From contig JPHH03000003.1 in the NCBI GenBank assembly GCA_000750105.3, forward strand, positions 434,001 to 498,000: a stretch of 64,000 nt of DNA, written 5' to 3'. This document shows positions 44,696 to 56,183 of the stretch, piece by piece (positions within the stretch are counted from its first letter, which is position 1; each line of letters begins with the position of its first letter). The position numbers and the translations under genes are program-made. The DNA comes from Tolypocladium sp. Sup5 PDA-1. Taxonomy: Eukaryota; Ascomycota; Sordariomycetes; Hypocreales; Ophiocordycipitaceae. The notes below the pieces were generated by a model that ran no database searches, was not told where the DNA came from, and saw only the letters and a list, made by a program, of their open reading frames with translations.

Positions 44696-47600
44696 GTATG
44701 GCGTTGTGTTGATGTGAGAATGCGCGAGTCGCGTGCGTGGCGAGGCGGCATGCGACACGAGTGGGTTGTACTTCAGTGCCGGGTGCGATATATAACTGTC
44801 GTACGAATAAACTAGTAGCAATGGTTGATTTCGTGAAAGCCGGGGTAGTTATGTAGGGAGATGGAAAGGGAAGAGAGAGGAGATTAGATGAAGCGAGTCA
44901 TTCCGGAAATGTAGACGTAGCCATGTTCGGGAGACACGTTCCAGGCCTTGTTGGGTCCTAATAACCTTTTCGTCCGAAGATCTTGGCGGGCGGGGACCTC
45001 ACGGGGGCATTGCGATTCAGATGTTCGACCAGGGCAAAAGGCAAGGGCAATGTTCCCCAACTCGGGCCTGTGTTGGCCGACTATCCATCCCAGTATCAAA
45101 CGGGGACGTTGTCGATGGGCAGCCGAGCCGCAGCGGTCGCGGGCGGTGGTCTCGTGGCCCCCGCCAGCCCGTCCATTCCAGGTTGTCTCCGGGAGGTGGA
45201 CCCCCTGTAAAGTGGCTGTTGGCGCCCACTGGCGGGTCGCTGCACACCACCCCTGCGCTGGGGCTGTTGGGCTGCAGCTGCTCCCGCCGCCACAATTCGT
45301 GGCACTGCGGTTGCGGTCTGGCGGTTTGGTTGGTCCCACGGTTGCTCAGCATCTGCGTTGCGTGTCCTCGCACGGGCACAGCGCTGTGCACTGCCAACAT
45401 GGACGTTTCGTACGCGCGTTGATGAAATCACAGGCCGTGTCTGTGGCACGTCAATGGATCCAACGTACGGAGTACCTACGAAGTATGTCTGAGTGGAGGG
45501 GAATTGGATGGCGCCGGGCGGGGCAGAAGCGACGGAGACTCGAGACCTCACGTGCACAGAAGGGACCTCGTTCGTCCAGCTGCGTCCAGCTTTCCCAATA
45601 CTTTCCTCCGACTATCAACGCCGGGAAGGAGCTGTCAACGCCACTGGCGGCTGATTGTACGGAAAGGCAGGAAAGAGCAATCAGCTGCAAACGCCAAAGG
45701 CCCCTCGGGACGGCTCTAGAGCTTCTGGCATCTGCTACCCCTCACTTCTCTGCCCCTATCACGCACACCTTCAACCCTCCTCTCCGTGCTTCCCTGCTCG
45801 ATGAAGATCCCGCTACAGCTCCATCCCCGATCCAGCCAACTGCCGGCGCGCGACAGCAGATAACAGCGTCTTTTCCATTCCGAGTATATGAAGCACTGAC
45901 AAGTTCCGTTGTGGAGGGGCAACTCGGCGCCCCCCGTGATGCCCGTCCATCACGTACGGAGTAGATGTATCGCGATAAAGCAGCATCAACATGCGGCATA
46001 TATGCCCGTTCCACACACGCAGCGGTCGATCCCAGTCCACTACATCATTCGCTGCTTCCGACATGCTTGCTACAGTCCTCGCTTCCACCTTACTGTTACC
46101 GTACGCGTGACAGCACATCACGGAGCACGCCGCTACGTTGGCTGCTCGGGGCTTGCTTGAAGCAGGCAAGCCTTTCTTCTCTTCCACTTTTGCATGGACC
46201 GACACCCCAACGCGGAGAAACAGGCGGACAGTCAAGTTCCGTGAGGTTCTACCAACAACCTAACTTACTGTACTCGTATGTACAACAAAACTAACGAACC
46301 AACAGTCCAACATCGCTTGACCACTTCTTGCAAGACTCCGAGAGCGCAGATAATTCCCTGATTAGGAAAGTACGCGACGGGTCTTTCACAACCCACCCAT
46401 CAAGGTGGAGCTTGCAGGGTAGCTTTCCAGATTGCCGACCCCGAGCCCTACTGTAGGTAGGCGTCAAGACGAGTGGCGGTAGTGCGACGAGCATGTTGGA
46501 GCTCGGCATTTGATCATCAACGATGAGCATCTTGCTGTGGCCGTGCCATTGAGTTCTACATACGTTGAAAACGAGCCACGCAATCAGTGCTCTGGCTGCA
46601 AATAATGAAACACGGGCAAACCCGGCTGAGTACATACGTTTATGTTCCCATCCTGGAAGCACCAATGCCGTTTTATGACTTCATCGACGCCCATCGATCA
46701 GCCAGCCTGCCCTCCACCTCCACATGCTCCGCCGCACAGTTACGACATGTACTGGCGCACTCGCCACCACCACGGCATTGTCTCCCGCCCTACCTCCCCG
46801 ACTGGCAATTGGCAATTGCCCAACCGCCGACGAGACAAGCTTTCCGCGCATCACAGGTCGACGGGCCTTTGGGCCACGACAAATCTCGTGATGTGGCAGT
46901 TAGCCGACAGACCACCGATCCCCACATCCGAGACTGGGTCCCCGAAAAACACATCACCCACGGGGCGCCGTTGTCGTCATGACGCTGCCGTCAGTAAAGC
47001 GAAACTGTTCATGCTGACATGCTAGTCTCAGCCTCTCAGGCACTCAGCCCTGCGCTTCAGAATGTCTCCCGGGCATTGTGTGTCTTGTTGGACTGACGTC
47101 GATGTCTCACAGCACACACACCGTAAGTTACCTTGCTCTTGAGATGAGCACACGCTGACGGCGTATGTAGCACAGCACACGGCTCTCGCGTTCGATGCTT
47201 CCTAGCCCGTATCCGCACAGCACGGCGCAGCAGTTTCATCTAAGCCATGCCACCGCCAAGCCTGCGCCTAAATGGCATGTTGCCGCTTCACATGTGCAAC
47301 GTACACCCGGCCACGTCGGCCGACAGACATCGAGCAAACATCATCGACACTCATCATCGTTTCTCCCCGCCAGCGGCATTGCCCCAATCCCAGCGCACAG
47401 CCTTGCTGGAAAGATGGCGTACGGATTCGTAACTCCGCAAGTATGTATGTACACCAGCTGCCCCATGCTCTCCAGCATGGAAATGGCGGTGGTTACGGAT
47501 ATTTGCTCCCAATCATAACACGTTGTACCCGGTTCATCAACCATCCAAGTGTGATCCCGATCCCAATGTAGGCCCCGCTCCCATGCGCCGTGCCCGACCC

Positions 47601-47721
47601 CGTGCACTGTCACCGCAGACGTTGTGCTCCGACAACCCATTTGATATCCCTCCTCATTGGCTCCCTCCCTTGATTCGATTCTCTCGGTCTGCGAACGAGC
47701 CGCCAAACCCTTGCCCCCTTA
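44696..47721. other. 3-kb gene-poor region
   Basis: No gene is supported. The longest ORF (44948-45964, +, 338 codons) has no domain, is rich in Arg/Pro/Ser and is overlapped by equally long antisense ORFs. TACGGAGTA-type motifs occur near 45464 and 45952, and a TACTCGTA octamer at 46271-46278. No transposase or reverse-transcriptase coding sequence was recognised. Confidence 0.5.
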
Positions 47722-50700
47722 TTACAGTCGCCCGCTTCGAAGCTCCTTTTCGAATATCTTGACCCCCCAAACGTCATAGAACTGCAGCGGTCCTACCGTC
47801 TTGAACCGCAACCGCGTCCCGCTGTCGAAGCCCTCGTCGTCGCTGTCGCTCTCGGAATCCAGACCGTCGACGGGCAGCAAGGGGAATGCACCATCTGTCG
47901 TCGCACCGACCGGCATGTGAGACTTTTCTTTGCCCTTGCCCTTGCCCTTGGACCGTTTCGCTGGCTCGTTTTCGGGGACCTCATCCGACGTCTCCGACGG
48001 CCGGACAACACGGTCTACACGGTCGTCCTCCATGGCAATCCACTCCAGCTTGAGCTCCGGATGGTGCGACAGATTGTCCACGATGAAGCGCAGAATCTCC
48101 CGCATGACCCAGATGCACGTGTCGTTATTCTTGAAGTGAAGGATGTTGATGGCTCGCAGGTTCGTGAGGCCCGAGAAGTACTGCATGAAAGCGTGCTAAG
48201 AAGCGTGTTAGCTCCGGCGTCATAGTGAATTGATCGGTTCCAAACTTACCACGGCGTGAATATTCATGCTGAGCGCTAGCTCCTCGAGGCGTACACCGCG
48301 CGTGCAGGTGAGAATCATGGTCTTCTCGTTCGCATCCCAGTTGGGCCCGTTGGACTCGTCCTTGATCATCAGGCGCCTGAGCGTGGGCATATGCTTCTTG
48401 AGCACCAGGCGACGGATCTGGTCGATGGTCGTCGTCGACCGAGGCGCAAAGCTCTCCGGCTTGTGCTTGACACTTCGCTCGAGGAGGAAGAGGTCGTGAA
48501 GCTCGGGTAGCTGCGCCATGCACGACAAGAAGACGTTCGTGACGTGATCGGTATAGACGCTGCGCAATGCCAGCGGACGCACTTTGCCCTCCTTGATCAG
48601 CTGTGACCAGATTGGTGCCTGGTTCCCCACGTTGAGCAGCGTCAGCTGCTTGAGGTTGGCCAGGTTGATGCCCCGCGACAGGACAGACGCCTTGACGGGT
48701 ACGAGGTGGATGCTCAGCGACTCCAAGGACAGGCCTCGGGTGTCGCGAGTATAAGCGTCCATGTAGCGCCGGAGGTTCTCGCCCATCGGGGCCATCTCCA
48801 GCATTCGCGCCGGGATCCCCGTTGTCAAGGTGTCAACCTCTGCCTCCATGACCTGCATGTCATTGAACATGTCGCCGACGCTCTTATAAAGCAACTGCAA
48901 CTCTGCTTCCACCGCCTGGATCTTGGAAGGCTCCATCGCTTCTCCCGCGGCACGGATCGTTTCCACCCTCTCAGCCACCTTGTTGACCTGCTCTTGTAGG
49001 TAGCCGAGCCTCCCCGTGAGTGGCTCGAGCTTGGCCTTTTCCACCTGCACTTGGCGGGAGACTCTGGCCGCCGTCTCGGCCAGCAACAGTGCATCGGCGG
49101 TGGTGCAAGCCAGCTTGGTGAGATGGGATGCAGCAGGATCAGGCACGTCGGCCTGGCTTGAGATCGGCTGGCTCTCGCTCGTCTTCTCCACTACTGCAGC
49201 GCCCGGTGCCGTCTGCTCGTCAGGCTCGTCCTCCAAGTCGTCCCCGACCATATCCACATGAGCAATGTCAATGTCTTCGGGTGACAGCTCTTCTCCGCCC
49301 AGTTGGCTCTTCAAGGCCTTTAATAGCGAATCTCTGTCTGGATATTTGGGGCCTTCGGGTACACCAGCAGCAGCGGCATCGCCGCCGGTAGTGTTTTGCT
49401 GCCCAGTATTGTCTTCTGTGCCTGTTCGGCCAGAGGAAGGGGCACCTTTACTCGTTTCTTCCACTTCTGATAGACCTTCCCTCAAAGTGCCTGCCTCCTT
49501 GTCCTTGGTCGAGGATATCAGGCCGTCGTTGGAAGTACCTGTCCCCTCCTTGCCCCGCAAAGGCGAGTCGCTTGTGTCGACGTATTTTCTCGCGGCCCTC
49601 TCGATTGTGTCCAAGATGTCCTGCTGGGATATTGAGAAAGCTCGAGAGCCGTTCTGCAGAGCCATGAGCTTGGCAGAGGCTTCTTTGATGGACGCAATGA
49701 AATCCTCGCGGGCGTCTCGGGTGCTCGGCTGTGTCTCTACTTCTTTCCCTTTGGCGCTGCCCGAAGCGCGGTCCTGGGAGTTTCGCTGGATCGGGGACTT
49801 TTTGATCAACGTCTGCTCGATGTCAAATATCCTGCCCAGAATCCCCTCCTGAATTATACGCTCTTCCTGGGCGCGGAATGCCTTTGCGGGGCCACTGGCG
49901 TCGTAGCTGGTATTCTGCGAGGCCGGGACGACCTGGAAGTCGTCGTCGACATCAGAATCGTCAGCATCAGAGTCGGGTGGGGGTTTCCGGGCCTGCTGGG
50001 CCAGGGCGTCGGACAAGGATAGTTGCAGTTCCTTGAGCGTTGAATACGAGCTCTTGACGCAAGTCCTGATCTCTTGCACAATGCCGACATTGTCAATGTC
50101 TAGAATGCACAAGCTCTTGAGGTTTTTGAACCCGGAGAAGGTCGACGGCTCTTTGGATCCCAGGCTGCGCTTGCCCGACTTACTCTTAGCCGCAGACTTG
50201 GACGGCGGTTCCAGGGCAGGGGGAGGGCCAATCGGTGGCGGCGGCGACGAGAAGGCTGGCGGTAGGGGAGGCGGAGGAAGCGAGCCGGGAGGGGGCGGTG
50301 GCGGCATGGCGTACCAGTGACCTGTTGGGGTTTGTTGGACATGCGCGTCAACGGATACTGGCAGAGGCGGTGGTGGGTTGTAGTACGAGTCGCCGGCTTG
50401 CATGCGGACATGCAGCTTCGTCAGGGACGCGATGCGGTGCAGTTCGCGGTAGACGGGTCTGCTGAGCTCGACACGTATGTTCCATCTGCCCGGCGAAGGG
50501 TCAGCAAATGGGGGGAGCGGTTGAAGTAGACGGGCACTGACCGAAACGCTTCAAGAGACTTGGCCTTCTTGAGGGTCAGGTAGAGCAGGGTGTTGAGGAA
50601 CTTGCCACAGCTGGCGCTGTAGAGATAGGACTGGTATGAGTGCTCCCCCTTGACGCCGGCGCTCAGGGTGTCCATGGACAGGTCTCTCAGGTGCTTGGCA

Positions 50701-51085
50701 TAGTTGTATTCGCTGGTGGTGAAGGTGTCGAGACCGCCGGCGAGGCCGTCGATGGGGGAATCAAAGTTGATGTCATCGTCGTCGGGGAAGACGATGTGGA
50801 AGTTGCGGTACAGCTGGGCGGAGGCCAGCTCGTGGAGGCGTTTGGAGGCGAGGGCGAGGCAGATGAGATCGCTCTGGGAGCACTGGAGCATCGCGGTCAG
50901 TCAGTCGCCAGGGCATCACCACGAGGGACGCTTGGAGGCGAGGCGAGGCTGGCTGGCAGGCAGGCACTTACATGTGAGACAATCTCCTGCTGCGTCTCCG
51001 CCGGCAGATCGAGAAATTTGAGCCCTGTCTTGGACGGGGCCTTTGCGGCAGCAAGCTCGTCGCCGGCAGCCTCCGCTGCCATCAT
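47722..51085 (-). CDS. Large F-box protein with polyproline and coiled-coil regions
   Basis: Four exons: 51085-50972, 50882-50542, 50485-48250 and 48195-47722; total 1054 residues. After splicing, residues about 19-63 give a clear F-box (LDLPAETQQEIVSH|CSQSDLICLALASKRLHELA). Next comes a helical/beta region, a polyproline stretch (residues about 170-220; PPPPPPGSLPPPPLPP), a serine/acid-rich disordered middle, a coiled coil (residues about 600-690) and leucine-rich-repeat-like segments near the C-terminus (LANLKQLTLLNV, LPELHDLFLLE, TNLRAINILHF). A lysine/glycine run (KGKGKGKEK) precedes an acidic tail. It probably serves as a substrate adaptor of an SCF E3 ligase; the target is unknown. The start is MM at 51085. 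Confidence 0.85.
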
Positions 51086-53033
51086 CGCGGGCGGGGTGGG
51101 AATTGGAGACCAGTGCGGGTTGGCAGGCGGGTGAGTGAGGAGGGGTGACGGAAGCGGAGAGGAGAGGAGCACGGCGCAGGATGGCGTTGAAGAAGTCGAG
51201 TGCCGGCGCCAGGCGAGGCGGCAAAAGCAAAGGGAGAAAAGTCTCCGGCTGCCGTGGTTATGCGCAGGGGGGGTTTGAGGGAGAGGCAGCGGTGCTTCAT
51301 TCACTCACTGCGTGGTCTGCGTTGGTGGTCTGCGTCGGTGATGGGAGCAGACGGCGCGGCGAAGGGCTGGAGGTGAGGAAGCGAACCTAAGGTAGAGATG
51401 GAGATCTGGAACCGTCGTCGCCGCCGCCGCCGCCGCCGCCTTTAGCCAGGGTGGATGGATGGGATTGATGGATGGATGGGCTCAGCGCAGCCAGCCGGTC
51501 GAGGGCCCCGATGCTGGTTAGGTTGGTTCCGGCTGGCGCTGGCACCCACGATTGGCCCGTTGGAAGCGGAAGCGTGGCCGATGGGCGTTGACAACGTGCC
51601 TCTTGGAGACGGTCTCTGTCCCAGCGCTGGCGAGGCTGGCGAGCTGGTTGGCTGGTTCCAGGCTCGCCTCGGTTTTGTTGGTCGGCAAGTCGGTTTGTTG
51701 GTCCGTCACTGGCGATCGTGGCGGCAGACGGGCAGTGGACTTCACCCCACTGTTGGAAGACGACTGACAGGGTCCCCCGGAACTTGAGAAGCGCCACAAA
51801 GGCCACATCACTCCACGAAGGTCCATGGTGCGGTGCTTTAGCGTCCATGCCGCTTCTTTGTGTTCGTACCTACTTGCGTGCATGGGATACGGGGCATCAT
51901 GTGCGACATTCGGCCTGTTTTGCGGTGTGAATACCGATCGAGCAAAGTCAATTCCTATGGTTGTTGTTATTGCTACAGTCCATCGCGGCATCACGGCCCG
52001 GGGCATTCGTTGGCGGGGAGTCAATGGCCTGAGATACGTAAGGTAGGTAGGGCAGGTAGGCAGGTCGACTGCTCGTCCCAACAAACACCTCGTCTGTCCT
52101 CACACGCAAGAACCAGTTGGCTGTGAAGTGTAATACATAGTATCGACCTATTTCTCGCGCATGTGCATGTTTGAAGGGGCCGGCAGGAAGTGACTCTTAC
52201 ATGTTGCAGCAGTGGTATAACAACCCGCCCGCAGCCAACTGCAGAACCTGGATGCATCCGGAGAACGCTAGGCAACAGCGTCTCTACGCAGTGAGGAGAT
52301 GATGTGCATACAGATCAGCCGGAAACACCTAGTCCGTATATACAGCATAATGCAATTCTGCGAAACACATCCAGATACTGCCCCGCTGATCACCCCGTCT
52401 CGGATCCCTCAGCTACTGTAACTTCCATCCATGAAAATAGGTACGTTATGTAGGTAGTAGAATGGACTCATGGAGGCCTGCTGGAGCCGCCTAGCCTCTA
52501 GGTAGGTAATACCCGGGAGCCGCTAGGGACGTCCCAGCGAGTGGAGGTCTCCACCCACAGGGCTGTGCAATCCACCGCGGCCGACGGCTCGTGAGTCGTT
52601 CCTCGACTGCGGCACCTGCAACTCCCGTCGATATAAAAACGCCTGGCCTCCTTGCCTCCGTTCCTTTCAGCCCTGCGCGCAAGATGCAGCTACCCGAGTC
52701 GTCGTCTTGTCTGTGCAACCGCCTCTCGTCCCCTTTGCATACTGCCGCGCGCCTCCGACCTGCTCGCTGTGCAACTCGACAGCCTCGCCGGGCCCTGGAT
52801 GCGCGTCTAAGCATCAGGTCACCCCCGGGGCCCCAACCCCACTCTCGGCCCCCATTGTGGGTGCAGGCGAGGTGGCGGCTCCTTGGGCTCATCCCTCGCA
52901 GCACAGTCATCAGTTCGTGCGACGACGGGTTGGTTGAGCCTCGCTGGCACAGCCCGACGACAGCCCTTCCCATATCTTCAGGGGCGCTGCCACGTCCCGC
53001 AGCTCTTTGCTCTTCCAAACCTCGACCAACACC
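51086..53033. promoter_or_regulatory. 1.95-kb divergent intergenic region
   Basis: It separates the large F-box gene (-) from the transglutaminase-like gene (+). It contains a (GCC)7 run at 51420-51440, GGAT/TGGA simple sequence near 51450-51480, and GTAGGTA/GGTAGGCAGGTA-like clusters near 52040-52060, 52447 and 52498. No gene is seen; a long ORF on the minus strand (52491-53330) overlaps the real gene on the other strand. Confidence 0.5.
51420..51440. repeat. (GCC)7 trinucleotide run
   Basis: Seven perfect GCC units lie 335-355 bp upstream of the large F-box gene start, possibly within its 5' leader. Confidence 0.8.
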
Positions 53034-55094
53034 ATGGCCGACACCGAGGAGCCCCAGTTCAACACCCTCGCCGAGCGGATCGCGGCCCTCAACAAGCAGA
53101 AGAACTTCAACAGCGCCGAGCCCGCTGCCCGCAAACGACCGCCACCGCCAGCGCCCCCTGTACGCCCCGCGGCAATCGAGCGTGGCGAGACGGCTCCAGC
53201 TGTCAACGGCTCGACGCACCACCACACGAGCCCGGCTCTGCCTCCCAGGCCAAACAGATCCAACCCGCCGCCGCTGCCTCGTCGCGATACCCAGACCTCT
53301 GTCGGCTCCAATGGCGACGCCTCGCAACAACGGGCTGCTCCGCCACCGCTGCCATCGCGAACACCCTCGTTTCAGCCCTCGCCGGCCCAGCTGCCACGGC
53401 GCACCTCGACCCAGTCCAGTCTTCTGACAGCCAGGCGCAACTCTGCATCCTCCGAGATATCCCAGCTTTCAAATGTGTCGTCCCTGTCCATTGGCTACTC
53501 CGTATCGTCGGCTACGAGCCACGGGTCCAATGGAGGCGCCAACCCGCGCATGATGGCCCCGGCCGTTTGTGACCCGGCCAACTTGCCTCCGCTGCCACCG
53601 ACCCGGCGAGAGCGGGAGGCCAAGGCACAGGAAGCTGTCGCAAAGGACGCTGCGGACAGGAAAGCATGGGCAAAAGAGTACCCGGTGAGGCAAGCGGCCA
53701 AGCCAAGGGAGCCTCCAAAGTCTGTCAGCCCTGCGCCGCCATCCAGGCCCGGCCTGCCTCCCAGGTTACCTTCGAGACCTTCAAAGTCGCCGAATCCGCC
53801 TACGGTAACCGAAGCCGAGGCCGAGGAGCCCAAGCCCGCTCCTCGCAAGCTGCCGCCAATGGCCATCAGGGGATTTGGCAGCGGTCAATCAACGTCCCAA
53901 CGCCCGCCCATTCCAGGCAGACCATCCGCAACAGCGGAAGACGATGCTCCTCCCCCGATCCCTCTCGCATCGCGGCCGTCGGCTGCCCAAATCAACGCCG
54001 TGTCAGTCCGACCTGTGGCCAAAGCAAAGCCGCTGAACGACTGTTGGGTCTGTCGGGACTGGAGCGGCCCGGACGGCGTGGCCGCCCAGTTTCCGAGGGA
54101 GACACTTCCGAGAGGTGACCCTGTCGGACACCTTGCTCGCAGCCTATGCGAACAATTCCCCTCTTACACGGACAAGGCTAGGGCGATTTTCACCTGGTTC
54201 CATCACAATATCAGCTACGACACAGTTGCCTTCTTTGGGAACAATGTCAAGAGGATGTCGGTCGAGGACACAATCTTTAGCGGCAGAGCCGTTTGCCAGG
54301 GATATGCGGAGACGTACAAGGCGATTGCCAATAGAGCTGGGCTGGATTGCGTCGTCGTCTGCGGCCATGGCAAAGGCTTTGGCCATACACCGTTGAAGAA
54401 GGGTGAAAGCCCACCGCCACCGAAGCCGGATGGCCACGCCTGGAACGCCGTCAGGGTTGACGGAGGCGACTGGAAGCTTCTCGATGCCTGCTGGGGAGCC
54501 GGACATATCTGCGGCGCCAACAACTTGTACAAGAAAGAGTTTTCGCCGGACCAATTCACCAAGAGCAACGAAAAGTTTGGTCTCAGGCACTTCCCTAGCG
54601 ATCCCAGTCATCAGTTCCGAGGCGATGGCCGTACCGTCGCCTGGGAGGAATACTTTAGGGGCCCCATCGACGGCGAGCCGCCGACGTTTTATACGAACGG
54701 GCATCAGGAGGGCATTGCCGAAGACAGCGTCGAGCCGAAGGAGCGAGACATTCCCGTGTACGCTGGTCAGGTCGTGCGCTTCCAGTTCTCCAAGATATGT
54801 GAGCACTGGACGCCGGAGAAGAACGGACTGGGCAAGCCGCCCCTATTGCTGCTCAGCATTCACGGCGTCGACGGACGAAAGGACGACATGGTGCCTTTCG
54901 AGACGAACGGCTTCTGGCATTGGGCCGACGTCGACGCTAGAGACTTGGGTGCGCCGGGGCAGACCGTCGAGGTTACCCAGATCACGTCGATTGATGGCAA
55001 GGACGCGCGCGGCGTGTCGGCGAAGGAGTACCTCTCCAAGAAGGGCAGGGTTGGCATGGCATGGGCGTACGTAATGAAGTGGGAACTGGTTTAA
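53034..55094 (+). CDS. Transglutaminase-like protein with proline-rich N-terminus
   Basis: Single exon, 686 residues; start at 53034 in a good context (AACACCATGGCC). Residues 1-340 are disordered and full of PxxP motifs (RPPPPAPPVRP, ALPPRPNRSNPPPLPRR), likely SH3-binding. Residues about 385-500 form a transglutaminase-like papain fold (TransGlut_core): the nucleophile Cys421 in SGRAVCQGYAETYK, His468 in DGHAWNAV, and Asp484 in LLDACWGAG, so the Cys-His-Asp triad is intact. A beta-rich C-terminal domain follows. It is related to fungal Cyk3 in having this fold, but no N-terminal SH3 domain was seen. A role in cytokinesis or the cell cortex is only an inference. Cytosolic: no signal peptide or membrane segment. 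Confidence 0.88.
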   Translation: MADTEEPQFNTLAERIAALNKQKNFNSAEPAARKRPPPPAPPVRPAAIERGETAPAVNGSTHHHTSPALPPRPNRSNPPPLPRRDTQTSVGSNGDASQQRAAPPPLPSRTPSFQPSPAQLPRRTSTQSSLLTARRNSASSEISQLSNVSSLSIGYSVSSATSHGSNGGANPRMMAPAVCDPANLPPLPPTRREREAKAQEAVAKDAADRKAWAKEYPVRQAAKPREPPKSVSPAPPSRPGLPPRLPSRPSKSPNPPTVTEAEAEEPKPAPRKLPPMAIRGFGSGQSTSQRPPIPGRPSATAEDDAPPPIPLASRPSAAQINAVSVRPVAKAKPLNDCWVCRDWSGPDGVAAQFPRETLPRGDPVGHLARSLCEQFPSYTDKARAIFTWFHHNISYDTVAFFGNNVKRMSVEDTIFSGRAVCQGYAETYKAIANRAGLDCVVVCGHGKGFGHTPLKKGESPPPPKPDGHAWNAVRVDGGDWKLLDACWGAGHICGANNLYKKEFSPDQFTKSNEKFGLRHFPSDPSHQFRGDGRTVAWEEYFRGPIDGEPPTFYTNGHQEGIAEDSVEPKERDIPVYAGQVVRFQFSKICEHWTPEKNGLGKPPLLLLSIHGVDGRKDDMVPFETNGFWHWADVDARDLGAPGQTVEVTQITSIDGKDARGVSAKEYLSKKGRVGMAWAYVMKWELV

Positions 55095-55277
55095 AGCAAA
55101 GCGAAGCGAGGCGAAGCACGCACGCACGTGAATGAAATCTACGACTGAGAGAATAGCCGAAGGCATTGGAATCGCGTTTGGGATAATTACGGCATATACA
55201 TACATACATGCGCCTGGAGTTGCAGGGCGTCTAGTCGGGAGCAAAGAGGTTGATCACAAGTCCCAGAGAGTAGGTTC

Positions 55278-56183
55278 TCACAAAATCCTGCCAAAGCTCC
55301 AGATGTTCAAGCCGACCTTGACTCCCTTCGTCACCGGCAGTCCAGCGTGCCACGTCTCATCGTACCCCCTCCCATCCGCGGCAAAGTTCTCCCAGAACAC
55401 CGCGTTGCCAACCACGGGCTTGAACACGGTGCCCTGCGGCTCGTCCGTGGCGACGCTGCCATTCTTGCAGTCCACGAGTCGACACCACTGCTCGCCGCCG
55501 TCGCCCCTCATGTCCATGAGCGGAAACTCGGTGCCGCCGCCGTCCAGCCCGTCGGCGGCATCCACCCAGACCATGAAGCTGCTCACCCGGCCCCAGCCCC
55601 CGACGTTGGCGCCCCAGTCGAAGTGGTGAGAGTAGTGGCCCCCCGCGGCATATCTCTGGGTGCGCAGACGCTCGATGAATACGTCCTCTCGCCAGCCCTG
55701 CAGCGCGCGGGCCCGGGCCTCGATGCAGCGCACTATGTTTGTGCGCGGGATGAGGGCGACGGACGAGTCCCGCACGGTGGTGTCGCGGCTGGCGTCGTCT
55801 GCTCTGTGCGTGATTGTCGAGGGCTCAAAGAGCGGCTCGCTTTGTTCCGTCAGTCAGTGTCAGTCATACGCATTCTCACTCAGGGTCTGTGGATCGCACC
55901 TTAGGTCCAGCAGATGCCTCCTCTCATGCTCGCTCAGAAAGCCCTCTAGGTACACAACCAAGGGCTCCTTTCTGAGAATCCGGGCACCGTACGTATCCGG
56001 CGGACACTCCAGCGCTGTGTCATTGGGTCCCACGAGGGCGAGCAAGGACTCGTTGAGCCGTGGTTTCGGGGCTAGGTCACCTCTGCCAGTGGAGACGCGA
56101 TTCTGCTGCGGGAAGAAGAATTGGTTGATGGGGTTGGCGAGGAAGAGACCAATGGCGAGGATGCCAATGATGTAGGAGAGCAT
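55278..56183 (-). CDS. Prolyl-4-hydroxylase-type 2-oxoglutarate/Fe(II) dioxygenase
   Basis: Two exons, 56183-55900 and 55839-55278, total 281 residues. The N-terminus (MLSYIIGILAIGLFLANPI) is a hydrophobic anchor or uncleaved signal, suggesting an ER type-II membrane protein. The C-terminal P4Hc domain has the iron ligands H-x-D (SHHFDWGAN) and the distal His (DETWHAGLPV), followed by Lys that binds the 2-oxoglutarate C5 carboxylate (KGVKVGLNIWSFG). The family hydroxylates proline or related residues using oxygen and 2-oxoglutarate. The exon join restores LLDL|SEPLFEPS, a conserved P4H segment. The protein substrate is unknown. An alternative upstream start (56228) adds 15 residues. Confidence 0.9.

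Noticed and set aside
44948..45964. 338-codon plus-strand ORF in the gene-poor region
   Set aside because: No domain, Arg/Pro/Ser-rich chance-like composition, overlapped by similar antisense ORFs; kept only as a note in the gap.
52491..53330. 279-codon minus-strand ORF
   Set aside because: Overlaps the N-terminus of the transglutaminase-like gene; Arg/Gly-rich shadow of a Pro-rich coding region.
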